DNA of 64,000 nucleotides. Source: Malachius bipustulatus (lineage: Eukaryota > Arthropoda > Insecta > Coleoptera > Melyridae). The stretch lies in NCBI GenBank assembly GCA_910589415.1, contig OU342630.1, positions 64,600,186 through 64,664,185 of the forward strand, given 5' to 3'. The notes beneath the pieces are model-generated. The model saw only the letters and a program-made list of their open reading frames with translations, was not told the origin of the DNA and ran no database searches. Position numbers and translations under genes: made by a program. Numbering within the stretch: the first letter of the stretch is position 1; every line of letters begins with the position of its first letter. Below, piece after piece: positions 23,601-33,056 of this stretch.

Positions 23601-26600
23601 ACTAAAGGCAAGACATTTTTTAAATCCTGATTTTAATTATTACATATTGACAATCACAACATTGACATGTTTGTTTATTCTTTGTAACCGTTATTGTTTT
23701 TCATCAGATGTGAATTGTAAGATGTCAAAAACGTCAAATCGTGTATGCCATGGAACAAATATTTGAGCTGTTACTTGTCACAATTACTTTGAATGAGTTT
23801 AATTCAAACTCGAATAGTTTGGAACTCGGTTCGGTTTAAAGAAATGAAATAAAATCTTACTAATTGCAGAGTGGGATATGGCGAAAGGTGAAACAAACCC
23901 TGGAGGACCAGGGTGCTATTGGCACCAGTTTACTCTTACGATGCCAGGTTCACCCTGACACTGTCACTAAAGTCAGTTCCCAAGAAGATTTCTTTCCGAT
24001 TAGTGAAGGAGGATGTTCCCAATTATGTAATCTTAAGTTGGCTTGTGGTCATAGGTGTGCCAGCATATGTCACGTCAGTAACAGAGACCACGATAAGTAC
24101 AAATGCAAAGAAGTGTGTGGAAAGTAAGTACTTCACTTATGACGAATGTCACATTTTTTAAGTCTGATTTAATATGGGATAGGCAGCGCTATCACAGTAT
24201 TTCTGAAAAAACGTAGAGGTATTCCTGAAATCTAGATGATTGCAGATTTTCGATGTGAGATTTATTTGAAATTTGATTTTCTGCTTGCTGAGTAATTTTT
24301 TAAGGTTTTAAGCAACATGTAACAGTTTTATACGGTTTTATACGATAGTGGAATTCCTAATTTAACAAATTGCTTTGCTGCAGAACATGTCAATCCTATG
24401 AACACCACATTTGCCAAAAGATGTGCTTCGAAGACTGTGGTCCGTGTGGCTATTTGGTGAAGAGAACATTGAAGTGTGGACATACGCGTTACTTAAAGTG
24501 CCATATTGATCCAGATGTTGCAAAATGTGACGAAGAAGTATTTGCCAAGTTGCCATGTGGACATAAAACGAATAAACCTTGTTACTGTAAGCCTGAGGAG
24601 TTCATGTGTCCGTTTCGTTGTGAATACATTGTCGAAACTTGCGGTCATGCTTGTGAAAGAACATGTCATATATTTGATGATCCCGATCACATTCAAGTGA
24701 GTCATTTCACTTTTGTTAAATAAATTAATAACTATTCCCTTTTGCAGTATAAATGTATGAAGCAGTGTGCAAAATATAGAGCAGGGTGCACTACAAAAAC
24801 AGAGGAGCATTTGTGTACTAACTTGTGCCACGAGGAATGCCTGGACTGCAATATACCTGTCTTGAAAAAACGAACTAATTGTAGCCATGCAGTTAAAGTT
24901 AAATGCAGTGCAAATGCTGATGACATTGAGTGTAAAAAGAAATGTGCTAGAGCGATGTCATGCGGACATTTCTGTAAGAATTTGTGTAACCAACCATGCG
25001 GACCTTGTAAAATTAGGGTAATATTTTCTTTTATTGTAAAATGATTTTCCATTGAATGATTTTCATTTTTTTTATCTGTTGTGTAGGTTGAAAAACCAAT
25101 ACCAAGATGCGGTCACATTGTTTCCATTTTATGTGCAGACGAACCTAAACCAGAGTTGTGCACGAAGCAATGCGAAAGGAAGTTAGCCTGTGGTCACAAC
25201 TGCTTGAAAAAATGCAAAGAGAAGTGCATGTCAACCGTCGACTGCAAGGAACTTGTGAAATGTGCTGGAATTCGTTCTCCCTGTGGTCATTACATTACTG
25301 AAATCGAATGCGGCCTCTATAGTTCAGGTATACAGGGTGTCCCAAGATTTCTTTATCAAGGGATATCCGCGTTATTTAAAAAAATAAACAAATGAAATTC
25401 GGGAAATTTCAACCATACCCCTAAGGCTTTGCAGCGGCATCCTCATTGCCGCTTTACGCCTTTCCACCCCTAAGTAATCATCCCCTACTTTTTTTTTTCA
25501 AATGACACCCCCATATTTTTTTTGCTCGACAGGATTGTTGACTTCTTTCTGAATACCACATGAATGTCACACGATTTTTTTAAATCGAGACATATCTAGC
25601 ACGCCGAAAACAATATAATATCATAACAAACGAGGGTCGTCAATGAGTAATAATTAACATTTAATATGACATTAAAACCACAGAAGCAATTATTATTGTT
25701 AACGCCTATACCAGTAACACCGGTATTACTAGTTAAGGTGGTTGGAGGAAACATTAACACAAAAAAACAAGAAATTACAACTCCTTGACAACCCTCGTTT
25801 GTTATGATATTATATTGTTTTCGGCGTGCTAGATATGTCTGGATTTAAAAAATCTTGTGACATTGTATTCAGAAAGAAGTCAACAATCCTGTCGAGCAAA
25901 AAAAATATTGGGGTGTCATTTGAAAAAAGAAGTAGGGGATGATTACTTAGGGGTGGAAAGTCATAAAGCAGCATTGAGGGTGCAGCTGCAAAGCCTTAGG
26001 GGTATGGTTGAAATTTCCCGAATTTCATTTGTTTATTTTTTTAAATAACGCGGATATCCTTTGATAAAGAAATCTTGGGACACCCTGTATATATCTCATT
26101 TTTTGCTGTTTTACATAAATTATATTCATCGTTTACTGGATCTTTGTATGTCTGAATATAAACTTTTCTCAGACGGTTTTCTATATTTTAAATTTTTAAG
26201 CACTAATATTTTTTTAGATTGTACTAGGTAGGTACCTACCTAAAATAAAAAATATAACATAATAAAGTGTAAATATATTTTTATTTTGGCAGGCTTTGAA
26301 GAAAACTTCAATGACTGAGATTCAATCAATCAAATCTGTAAAATTGTGAATCTCAATCTCAGAAATGATATCTGAACTGAACCTGATCGATCAGGTTAGG
26401 ACATCTCCCTGTGAAAAAAAACCGGTATAAAATGCGCCAACTGTCCGTCTTTTTTTTGTCTATTTATAAAACGTTTTGTCTATTTAAAAATCGTTATCGA
26501 AAGAAAAGTAATTTTTTATGTGCAAAAATCCAGTAAACAAATTAATCAATGACTTCATTAACAATTAAAATAAAATTTAGGTATCAAAGATAACGACGAT

Positions 26601-29600
26601 CGCCTCGCAAAATTCTGCAAGAATCCATGTGACACCATTCTGAAATGTGAACACCTATGTCCTGGAAGCTGTGGCGGTTGTTACCAGGGCAAGCTGCACA
26701 TGAAATGTATGGCCCCTTGTGGGGCAATCCAAATTTGCAACCACCAGTGTCCAAACCCGTGTCGTAAGGCTTGCAAGCCATGCGAAAAATCTTGCAGCTA
26801 TCGCTGTGAACACGGCAAGTGTAGTAAGAGATGTGGAGAACCTTGCACTCCTTGTGAAGAGTGGTGCAGGAAGAAATGTGTGCATCAGAAATGTAAAAAT
26901 CGTTGCCACCAACTTTGCTCAATAAAACCGTGTTCCGAGCCTTGTGAGCGTAAGTTAAAATGTGGGCATCCTTGCATTGGCTTCTGCGGAGAAAAGTGTC
27001 CGCCATTATGCCGCCTTTGCAATCAAGAAGAGATTGAGACATTGCTCTTCACGTTTGCCACTGAAGACGAAGAGAATGCCAGATTTGTTTATTTGGAAGA
27101 CTGCGGGCACGTCGTCGAAAGCGAAGGCATGGAACAATGTTTCAAACAGAAGGGAGAAGAAATCGGATTTATGAAGTGTCCTCTATGCAAAACACCAATT
27201 TTTAAAACAGAACGTTATTCGGATTATGTTAAGCTAACTTTCGAGGATGTGTCAAATATCAAGAAGAAACTTTCTGGAACTAAGGAAGAAAATGAGAGTT
27301 TCAGAGAAGAACTCTCAAAGAGAGTAAACGCTTTACGTGAACTGTCTGTAAATATTCCACGAAGTAAGTGATTTTTTTATAATGTATGTTTAGTTTATTT
27401 GGGTTAACAGTACAGAAATTTAGACACTCATATAGATATGTCCTGGATATATTTGTGTTTTTCTGCTCATCATAACCTTTGATGATGGTATTCTTCTTCT
27501 TATTTTCTTTTTCGGCTTCTCTCCATATGTATATTATGTTGGTATAGACGCCAGCAGTGTGACGTCACTAGGCTAGGCTAAGCATAAACGGTTCCAAATA
27601 AACCAACCGTTCACGTGGCTGAACTGAAGTTTGACTTATTGAGGTTGTTTTCAGGCATTGGCCTGGAATCGCCATCAATTGAATTGAACCAAATCATGTT
27701 TTAGGTTTCCGTGGAACTCGAACCGTCTGTCGGTAGTTTAATTTTTATCACTAAAAATTCCGCATTTACTGTAATCAAAAGTTTACAGTGAAGTTGGCAA
27801 CTCTGCAACTGTCAAATTCTTGTTTATTTGTAACCGTAACCGGTTTCCCCGACCACTATGACGTCATCACTGACGGCGTCTATTATAATATGAACAGATA
27901 TTATGGACATTATAATGCATGTATTCTGAATTCATTAAATAAAATATATCTCTGGGGGGTTATATTTTGGAATTTCTGACAAACTGATTGGTCTAATGCA
28001 CTAACTCTTGGAATGCTACAAATTTTCAACCAATAAGGTTGGGTTTCTCTAAAATGGATTTTTAGGAATGTCAGTTACTGCACGTTATTTCGGCCTTGAA
28101 GTATAGGAATACCAAATTTTGTTGTTGGCTGATTATTTTGAAATTTGGTATGGAGGCCTAAATATTCTTAACTTTTCTTAAATAAGTTTTCGTTTATTAT
28201 CTGTGTTTTTTATTATTTCATTTTATTAGGTCATTGAGGATTACCTCAGATTCCAGGGTGTTCTTTTCCAGGAAAGACTAATCAGTTTTGTTGTGTCTGA
28301 TTTAACTTTCAATTTTGTATTAACAATTAAAATATTTCCAGGGTCTATATGATCCTTATATTTCATAATTTCAATAAGGGGACGTAATGTAATCCGTACC
28401 TATACAGTAGGGTGATCCCGAAATGGCGGACACGGCATACAGAGTGTTGTAGAGGATGTTCAGAATAACTGTAAATTTAAAACAAAAATGGTTTCCTCGG
28501 CTTCGTTACCGAGATATATTTTTTTAAATTTAAATCAAAATGGCTGTCAAATTCAAACAACCTCCACTGGCAAGGCACATGATTTGACATAACTATTATG
28601 ATAATGTTTGCTTTTTATTTTTTTTATTATCGGTAACGAAATTACAGGCATTCAAAGTTTACCTATTCCCTGAGTTCAATAAAATTTTTCATTGTGGCAT
28701 CGTTGTTCGAATTCGAGATTTTTAATAATATTATCAAATATGTATCTGCACAACGATTATTGTTTTAGGCTTTGTTGGACTTGCCATTTCATATGTTTCA
28801 ATGGTAACATCTATCTGGGTATTCTAGACCTACACAATATTTTTCTGTCCAAAGAAAGGTATTCAGTGCATTGTTGTGACTTTATTTTCCACAAAAGTGG
28901 TCATATCTTCTTAAGGGAGCCATACTGGAGAAAACAGTAAATAAAACTTAGAATCTTTACTCCACAATGAAAGCTGTGATGCTGCCCTTGTCCGCCATTT
29001 CGGGATCATCCTGTATAACTCACAACAATAATAATAGTATGAGATTAATAATTTATTTTGATAATCATATTTTATCTTGAATACGAGGGTCGGCTGGAAA
29101 GTCCCAGGCCTGACACAGAGATGGTGCCATTAGGTAAATTATGCGCTAACATCAAATAGTGCCATCTCTAACTAGCTTATATTCGTAGTTTCAGATCTGT
29201 AGCTTGATGAGTGTTTGATTGAATGGGTGATTAGGTACGATGTGTGAGACAGCCGAAAAAGTTTGAATGCGATATATTTTTATATATCGCTACAACCTTA
29301 TCACCAGAGAGTTAATCAAGAAAATTTTGGAGTTTTCACGAAAATGGAAGATTTGAAAAAACGGGCGGTCATAAAATACTTCCATTTAAAGGATTTAACG
29401 CCAAAACAAAGGAGGAAATGGATAACACACTCGAAGACTCTGCCCCCATCATATTCCATGGTGAAAAGGTGAGTGTCAGAGATTGAAAGGGACGTGCGAG
29501 CACAAGGGATGAGCCTAGTTCCAGACGCCCTGTGGAAGTGACAACTCCTGAAATGATTGAAAAAATCCATCAAATCGTGCTAGAAGACCGCAGATCAAAG

Positions 29601-31102
29601 TTGTTTGAAATATCAAAGACTGTTAAAATATCAAAAGAACGTGTGGGCAATATTTTAAATATTTTGGGCTTTAGCAAGGTCTGTGCGAGATGGGTGCCAC
29701 GTCTGCTGACACCGGAGCAAATGGCTGAAACGCAAAATTGTTTCAAGTGAGAACTTGGCGCTCTACCATAAAAATCCCAACGAATTTTGGAGACGTTTTA
29801 TAACCATGGATGAGACTTGAATCCACCACTACACTCCTGAAACCAAATTGCAGTTAAAACAGTGGATTGCAAAAAAGGCCAAGTCAATTTTGTCAGCTAA
29901 TAGGGTTGTGGCAAGTGTTTTCTGGGACGCAAAAGGAATAATTTTTATGGGTTACCTGGAAAAGGGATAAGCATCACTTGTGTGTACTATGCAGATTTAT
30001 TGCACGTTTGAGCCATGAAATTAAGGAAAAACGACCTCACCTGGTGAAAAAAAAAGGTCGTGTTTCACCATGGCAATGCTCCAGCACATTCGTCAATCAT
30101 TGTGATGGTGAAAATTCACGTTTACACTTCAAATTGCTTGCTCATCCACCTTATTCACCAGATTTAGCACCCGCAGTGACTACTAACTATTTCACAACTT
30201 CAAAAAAAATGTGAGAGCCATGAGGAAGTAATTGATGACAAATTTCTATTTTGAGAGGCTTGATAAATCGTATTATAAAAATGATTTAATTAAATTAGAT
30301 TACCAATATTAGGTCCAGGTCTTCTCAGCCGACCCTCGTAATGTGATGTTCATAACAAAAAACTTGTTGTGGGTACCCAAGAATTATTTTTTCCAACCGC
30401 TAATTGGATGCAATGCTTACTTATCTTTCTTTAATTATTGTAGTATCCAAAGACTTGATCAAATTCCACCAACGTTTATTACGAGAAAGAGAAAAGCGCA
30501 TACAGTACATAAATAAAAAGGAGCTGAATGGAATAAAATCTAAACTAGATGTGATTGAAAACATCATCACGATAATGAAAACTGAAGGCGTGACTGTATC
30601 ATCGTATACAGAACAGGTTAACTTTTTAATGGATCCAATGACAGTTGTAGTGGATCAAGAATTGTCAGAGCAGGAAATAAGTGACTTGAAATGTGAATTG
30701 AATCGTTTACTATGCATGGTTCAGTTTGATACATTCAAACCCCGCTTGCAGCCAGTTGCAAGCCTTGCACAGAATGTTCGAGACTCTTATTCAGCCGTCG
30801 ACGATTTAATATCCTCGTTAGGTCAGTTCGACAATACAAAGAATGAAAAGGCCTCGAAGAATTTGAAACTGCTGAGGAAGGCTTCAAATGCTGGCCCCTT
30901 GTCGATGACGGAACTAATACAAATAACCCGTAGTGTTTCGGAACGTGCAACCTGGTATAAGTGTCCCCAGGGTCATTACTATTACATCGCAAATTGTGGA
31001 GGTGCTGTGCAAACTGGGAGATGTAACGAATGTAATTCTCTCATCGGTGGGCAGGGGTATCAACTAGAAGTAAACAATCAACGTGCTGATTTTCGAGCAT
31101 AA
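11606..31102 (+). CDS. ZNFX1: ZNFX1-like: UPF1-type helicase with NFX1 and RZ zinc fingers (copy 1)
   Basis: The coding exons are 11606-11795, 16545-18517, 21093-21377, 21441-22472, 23870-24123, 24384-24696, 24748-25017, 25087-25327, 26581-27363 and 30444-31102. They total 6000 nt and encode 1999 aa, close to vertebrate ZNFX1. Residues 1-64 are basic and disordered. About 90-500 is the helical N-terminal region. The SF1 helicase follows: Walker A GPPGTGKT (about 545-552), motif Ia CFTNHALDQF, motif II EEAA (about 923-926), GDHKQLKPS, QHRMRPEIS, LDNYQGEECE and VALSRARTGF. NFX1-type fingers (CGH..C repeats) run from about 1205 to 1690. A RING-like Cys/His segment (CPLCKTPIF) comes next, and an RZ finger (CPQGHYYY...CGGA...C..C) lies at about 1954-1985. 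Family members bind RNA in antiviral sensing and small-RNA pathways. All junctions are GT/AG and phase-consistent, and no lesion was seen. The exon model comes from reading; transcripts would confirm it. Confidence 0.92.
13331..15146. mobile_element. 1.8 kb foldback element with a GC-rich core
   Basis: The ends AACCCAGCAGGACCGGTA (13331) and the complement (ending 15146) begin arms of roughly 600 bp that pair with few differences. For example 13860-13960 pairs with 14500-14640, around ACTACCCGGTAGTCATGGCA. The loop, about 13975-14400, contains a CpG-rich patch (about 14040-14240) unlike the surrounding AT-rich DNA. The short open frames in it read across the palindrome on both strands and are not convincing genes. 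No clear target duplication was found. It lies in intron 1 of copy 1 and is absent from copy 2. Confidence 0.75.
15175..15575. repeat. Imperfect palindromic element
   Basis: Blocks pair in inverted order. AACTGAAGAAAAATTACAGT (about 15273) pairs with the segment near 15390-15410, TGGGGACGAAAATGGTACTA (about 15230) pairs near 15495, and AAACTTGCAAATGGCTGCTT (about 15197) pairs near 15515. It is interrupted by a G-run at about 15436-15448. There are no coding features. It is probably an old MITE. Confidence 0.55.
18803..19800 (+). mobile_element. Inverted-repeat element with THAP-domain remnant (P-element-like)
   Basis: The ends TACCGGTCACTTCC (about 18805) and TAGGAGTGTCCGGTA (to about 19798) are inverted. 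Sub-terminal blocks also pair (GAACTGGGGACACTAAA at 18860 against 19718). Inside, a start near 19098 opens MSGKYVLCAVCGCSDYGLLS followed by RCFHGVPSRNKE, the Cys2 start and FH.P core of a THAP zinc finger. After a break, VPTDHFKEENF...NNRPLKL (about 19362-19430) gives the HF and trailing part. THAP domains are the DNA-binding heads of P-element transposases. No catalytic part remains. An 8-bp target duplication was not clear. Confidence 0.6.
20206..20282. repeat. Half copy of a small terminal-inverted-repeat MITE
   Basis: This stretch (TATTCACAAACGATAATTTC...CATCTCACTCTATTGCAAAA) matches the left half of the 149-bp element at 52317-52465. The mirrored right half is missing here, so it is a truncated or single-arm copy. 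Confidence 0.6.
21378..21440 (+). other. 63-nt stop-free intron, copy 1
   Basis: GTGAAC...TTTTAAAATTTCAG has good splice borders, and its removal restores the family-like junction before the conserved RTFYRYDEAN segment. It is exactly 21 codons long and has no stop in frame, so retention would add 21 residues without a frameshift. The same 63-nt length and openness are kept in copy 2 (60802-60864). Confidence 0.7.
22562..23316. mobile_element. CAGGGTG-ended foldback in intron 4 of copy 1
   Basis: The ends CAGGGTGATCAGTAACACGC (22562) and the complement (ending 23316) are flanked by TA on both sides. It is absent at the equivalent place in copy 2. A smaller palindromic unit (22802-22968: GTATTCATCAA...TTGATGAATAC, with ATATAACCCC blocks) is nested inside. 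A related fragment of that small unit lies near 27915-28030. Confidence 0.75.
23392..23592. repeat. CT-rich low-complexity tract (copy 1 intron 4)
   Basis: This is a long CTCTCC/CCCTCT run on the plus strand, about 200 bp. A shorter related tract lies in the homologous intron of copy 2 (about 62412-62490), including a shared CCCTCATGAATCC segment. Frames across it are compositional artefacts. Confidence 0.8.
25333..26087. mobile_element. CAGGGTG-ended foldback at the donor of exon 8, copy 1
   Basis: The ends CAGGGTGTCCCAAGATTTCT (25333) and the complement (ending 26087) are flanked by TA (25331-25332 and 26088-26089). The exon 8 donor is the GT at 25328-25329, so the element begins at intron position +6. 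The arms are long (about 300 bp; the block at 25384-25560 pairs with 25850-26040). There is no coding content. Confidence 0.8.
27547..27880. mobile_element. MITE with TGACGTCA-containing inverted ends (intron 9, copy 1)
   Basis: The left end GACGCCAGCAGTGTGACGTC and the complement of the right end (TGACGTCATCACTGACGGCG) are inverted copies flanked by TA-rich DNA. The 334-bp unit matches 62021-62381 in intron 4 of copy 2. The two copies occupy different introns, so they are independent insertions of one family. Confidence 0.7.
28405..29013. mobile_element. Foldback with GATCCCGAAATGGCGGACA ends
   Basis: The left end CAGTAGGGTGATCCCGAAAT (28405) and the complement of the right end (to 29013, CAGGATGATCCCGAAATGGC) pair and are flanked by TA. 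Inner blocks also pair weakly. It is non-coding and lies in intron 9 of copy 1. The ends are a diverged form of the CAGGGTG family. Confidence 0.65.
29084..30338 (+). mobile_element. Degenerate mariner (mellifera-like subfamily)
   Basis: The inverted ends CGAGGGTCGGCTG (29084) and CAGCCGACCCTCG (ending 30338) are flanked by TA (29082-29083 and 30339-30340). At 1255 bp it is a normal mariner length. It carries a broken transposase on the plus strand and is inserted in intron 9 of ZNFX1-like copy 1, in the same orientation as the gene. Confidence 0.9.
29344..30215 (+). pseudogene. Mariner transposase pseudogene
   Basis: The protein is recognisable in pieces. MEDLKKRAVIKYFHLKDLTP opens the N-terminal helix-turn-helix domain, followed (after a frameshift near 29410-29470) by a segment around IERD/RAQG and then EVTTPEMIEKIHQIVLEDRR...ERVGNILNILGF. 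The WVPRLLTPEQ linker motif is clear (about 29690-29730). The catalytic region shows a T-M-D-E-T start with a stop directly after it (about 29806-29820), then ANRVVASVFWDAKGIIF (about 29898-29948) and HHGNAPAHSS in another frame (about 30064-30100). Several stops and frameshifts mean it cannot encode active enzyme. Confidence 0.85.
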
Positions 31103-32340
31103 AATTTGAAATATTTTCGAAGTTATTTGTTTTTTTTATGTTTTATTTTTTAATGTTTGTTTTTTTGTTACTTTTCTATTAATCTTACAAGTTGTGTTTG
31201 CAAAAATAAAATTGAGAAATAATTCGCTATTTTCTTGAATTTAATTTCAGGAATTCTTGTCTTGGCAGTTTGCTGACTTATTAGCAAAAAAATAATCGAA
31301 TTGGTGAGTGACAGAACATTAGAAATAAAACATATGACATTTCAATGCGATTGTGATACAACAAAAACGAAACAAGGCCTTCTTTAAGCCTTTATCATAT
31401 AATTTTTCAATTCCACAGAGAGGTGGAGGGACAAATATTGCGCATATTTTCAAAGTTGCCACTTCAACCCTTAGGTGGGGTGAGCTTCATACCCAGTTGC
31501 AGGGCACAAGGGGTTGAGTTTTTCCTTGCAATATGCGCATTTCAAAAAAAAAATTATTCGCTCCTTTGTTCATCTATGCAAGTGGAAGTGGCGGTTCTTC
31601 GAGTACTACCTGACAGAAGACTTCTAATAAACGTGTCCTCAAATCTTTTGAAAAGCAAAAAATTTGGTTTCCACAACCTTCTAAGCTAATTTAGAAATGC
31701 TGTGCAGTAAAAAATTGTAAAGACTGCAAATTTTTTTATAGCAGTTTAAGACGATGCAATTTAAATTAATAATATGAACTTTTCATTATCAATGGTAAAT
31801 GGGCTCTATGATTAAGTACCTATTTTCAGTGATAGATTTTTTAATCCAGTGGCGAAGATCTGGGAGTTAACTTTTTTAAATGATTTTTACAATCTGATGG
31901 AATACTTATTCAATTTAAATCAAAAAAGTCTTATAAGGAAAGTTCAGTTAATTTCTTGTACGTAATTGATTGTGATGCTGTTGTCTGCTGAGTAACGCTG
32001 TTGAAGAACGATTTACCCTTTAAAATATGCCCTATGCATTGTGATCTGCACTATTATAGACATCTTCAGGTTTGATATCTTTCCCATTGAGCTTTTAAAG
32101 TTACTAAATAAAAGAGATTTTTTTATGATGAATTTAATTAACAATAATAATTATGAGGAAATAATATTTTTTGCATCAGATATGAAATTGATGCTACATT
32201 TATTTAGAATAACACAACATCCCTTCATAAAGTATTTCCAGGACCTATATTGAGCTTACCAGTAGCATATCTTGAAGTTCAACTGTTAAATCCAATAAAT
32301 TATGGATTATATGTGAATTAATAAGTTATTTCTCTTTTAG
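31103..32340 (+). other. Spacer between two alternative last exons; poly(A) signal
   Basis: An AATAAA at 31205-31210, about 100 nt after the first stop, would end transcripts using the first last exon. The rest is AT-rich. A weak imperfect palindrome lies around 31430-31560 (ATATTGCGCATATTTT against AATATGCGCATTTC). The spacer ends in a good acceptor TTTCTCTTTTAG at 32340. No other gene was seen. Confidence 0.55.
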
Positions 32341-33056
32341 TATCCCAGGATTTGTTGAAATTCAAGCAACGCTTAGTACCAGTAAACAAAAATCGCCGAC
32401 AGTACATAAATAAAACCGAGCTAAATGGAATAAAATCTAAACTAGATGTGATTGAAAACATTGTCATGATAATGACAACTGAAGGCGTGAATGTATCATT
32501 ATATGCAGAACAGATTGACTTTTTAATGGATCCAATGACGGTTGCAGTGGATCAAGAATTGTCAGAGCAGGAAATAAGTGACTTGAAATGTGAATTGAAT
32601 CGTTTAGTATGCCTGGTTCATTTGGTTAACCTTGCACACAAATTGCAGCCAGCTGGGAGTCGTTCGCAGGATATGAGAAAACTCTATTCAGATGCTGCTC
32701 GTTTGATACTCTCCTTAGGCCAGTTCGACAATGCAAAGGAGGTAAAGGCCAAGGAGCATTTGAAACTCCTGAATAGGTCTTTAAATGTTGCGCCCCTATC
32801 TACATTAGAATTGAAAGAAATCGCCATGGCTATGGGTCCCGCCCAAGGACACTGGAATAAGTGTCCCCAGGGTCATTTATATTATATTGGAAATTGTGGA
32901 GGTGCTATGGAAGTAGGAAGATGTAATGAATGTAATGCTGAAATCGGTGGCCGCAATCATCGGTTATTAGACGGTAACCAACATACTGGGGAACTTGATG
33001 GTTCATCTTATTCTGCTTGGTCTGAACAAGCCAATATGAATAATTATGAATTATAA
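32341..33056 (+). CDS. ZNFX1: Second, alternative last exon of ZNFX1-like copy 1
   Basis: This exon parallels 30444-31102 throughout. It has the same acceptor phase (one base carried in, giving ATA/Ile), the same opening (S-K/Q-D-L-hydrophobic-K-F), the long ELNGIKSKLDVIENI helix and the MDPMTV.VDQELSEQEISDL block, and ends in an RZ-type zinc finger (KCPQGHLYYIGNCGGAMEVG then C..C). It is open to a stop at 33054-33056 and would extend the protein to 2018 aa if exon 9 (ending 27363) is spliced here instead. It has an extra C-terminal tail of about 25 residues. An AATAAA lies at 33343-33348. It may instead be the surviving end of a further gene copy. Confidence 0.8.

Noticed and set aside
23335..23766. 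Frames on both strands at the CT-rich tract
   Set aside because: Composition only (Ser/Leu/Pro or Arg/Glu/Gly runs); no family and not conserved in copy 2.
24493..27042. Long minus-strand frames across the zinc-finger exons
   Set aside because: Cys/Lys-rich coding on the plus strand leaves few antisense stops; the plus-strand frames have exon borders and domains.
30404..30443. Upstream ATG extension of the last exon (MDAMLTYLSL...)
   Set aside because: It is intron sequence; a good acceptor TATTGTAG at 30443 and the phase from exon 9 give the proper start of the exon.
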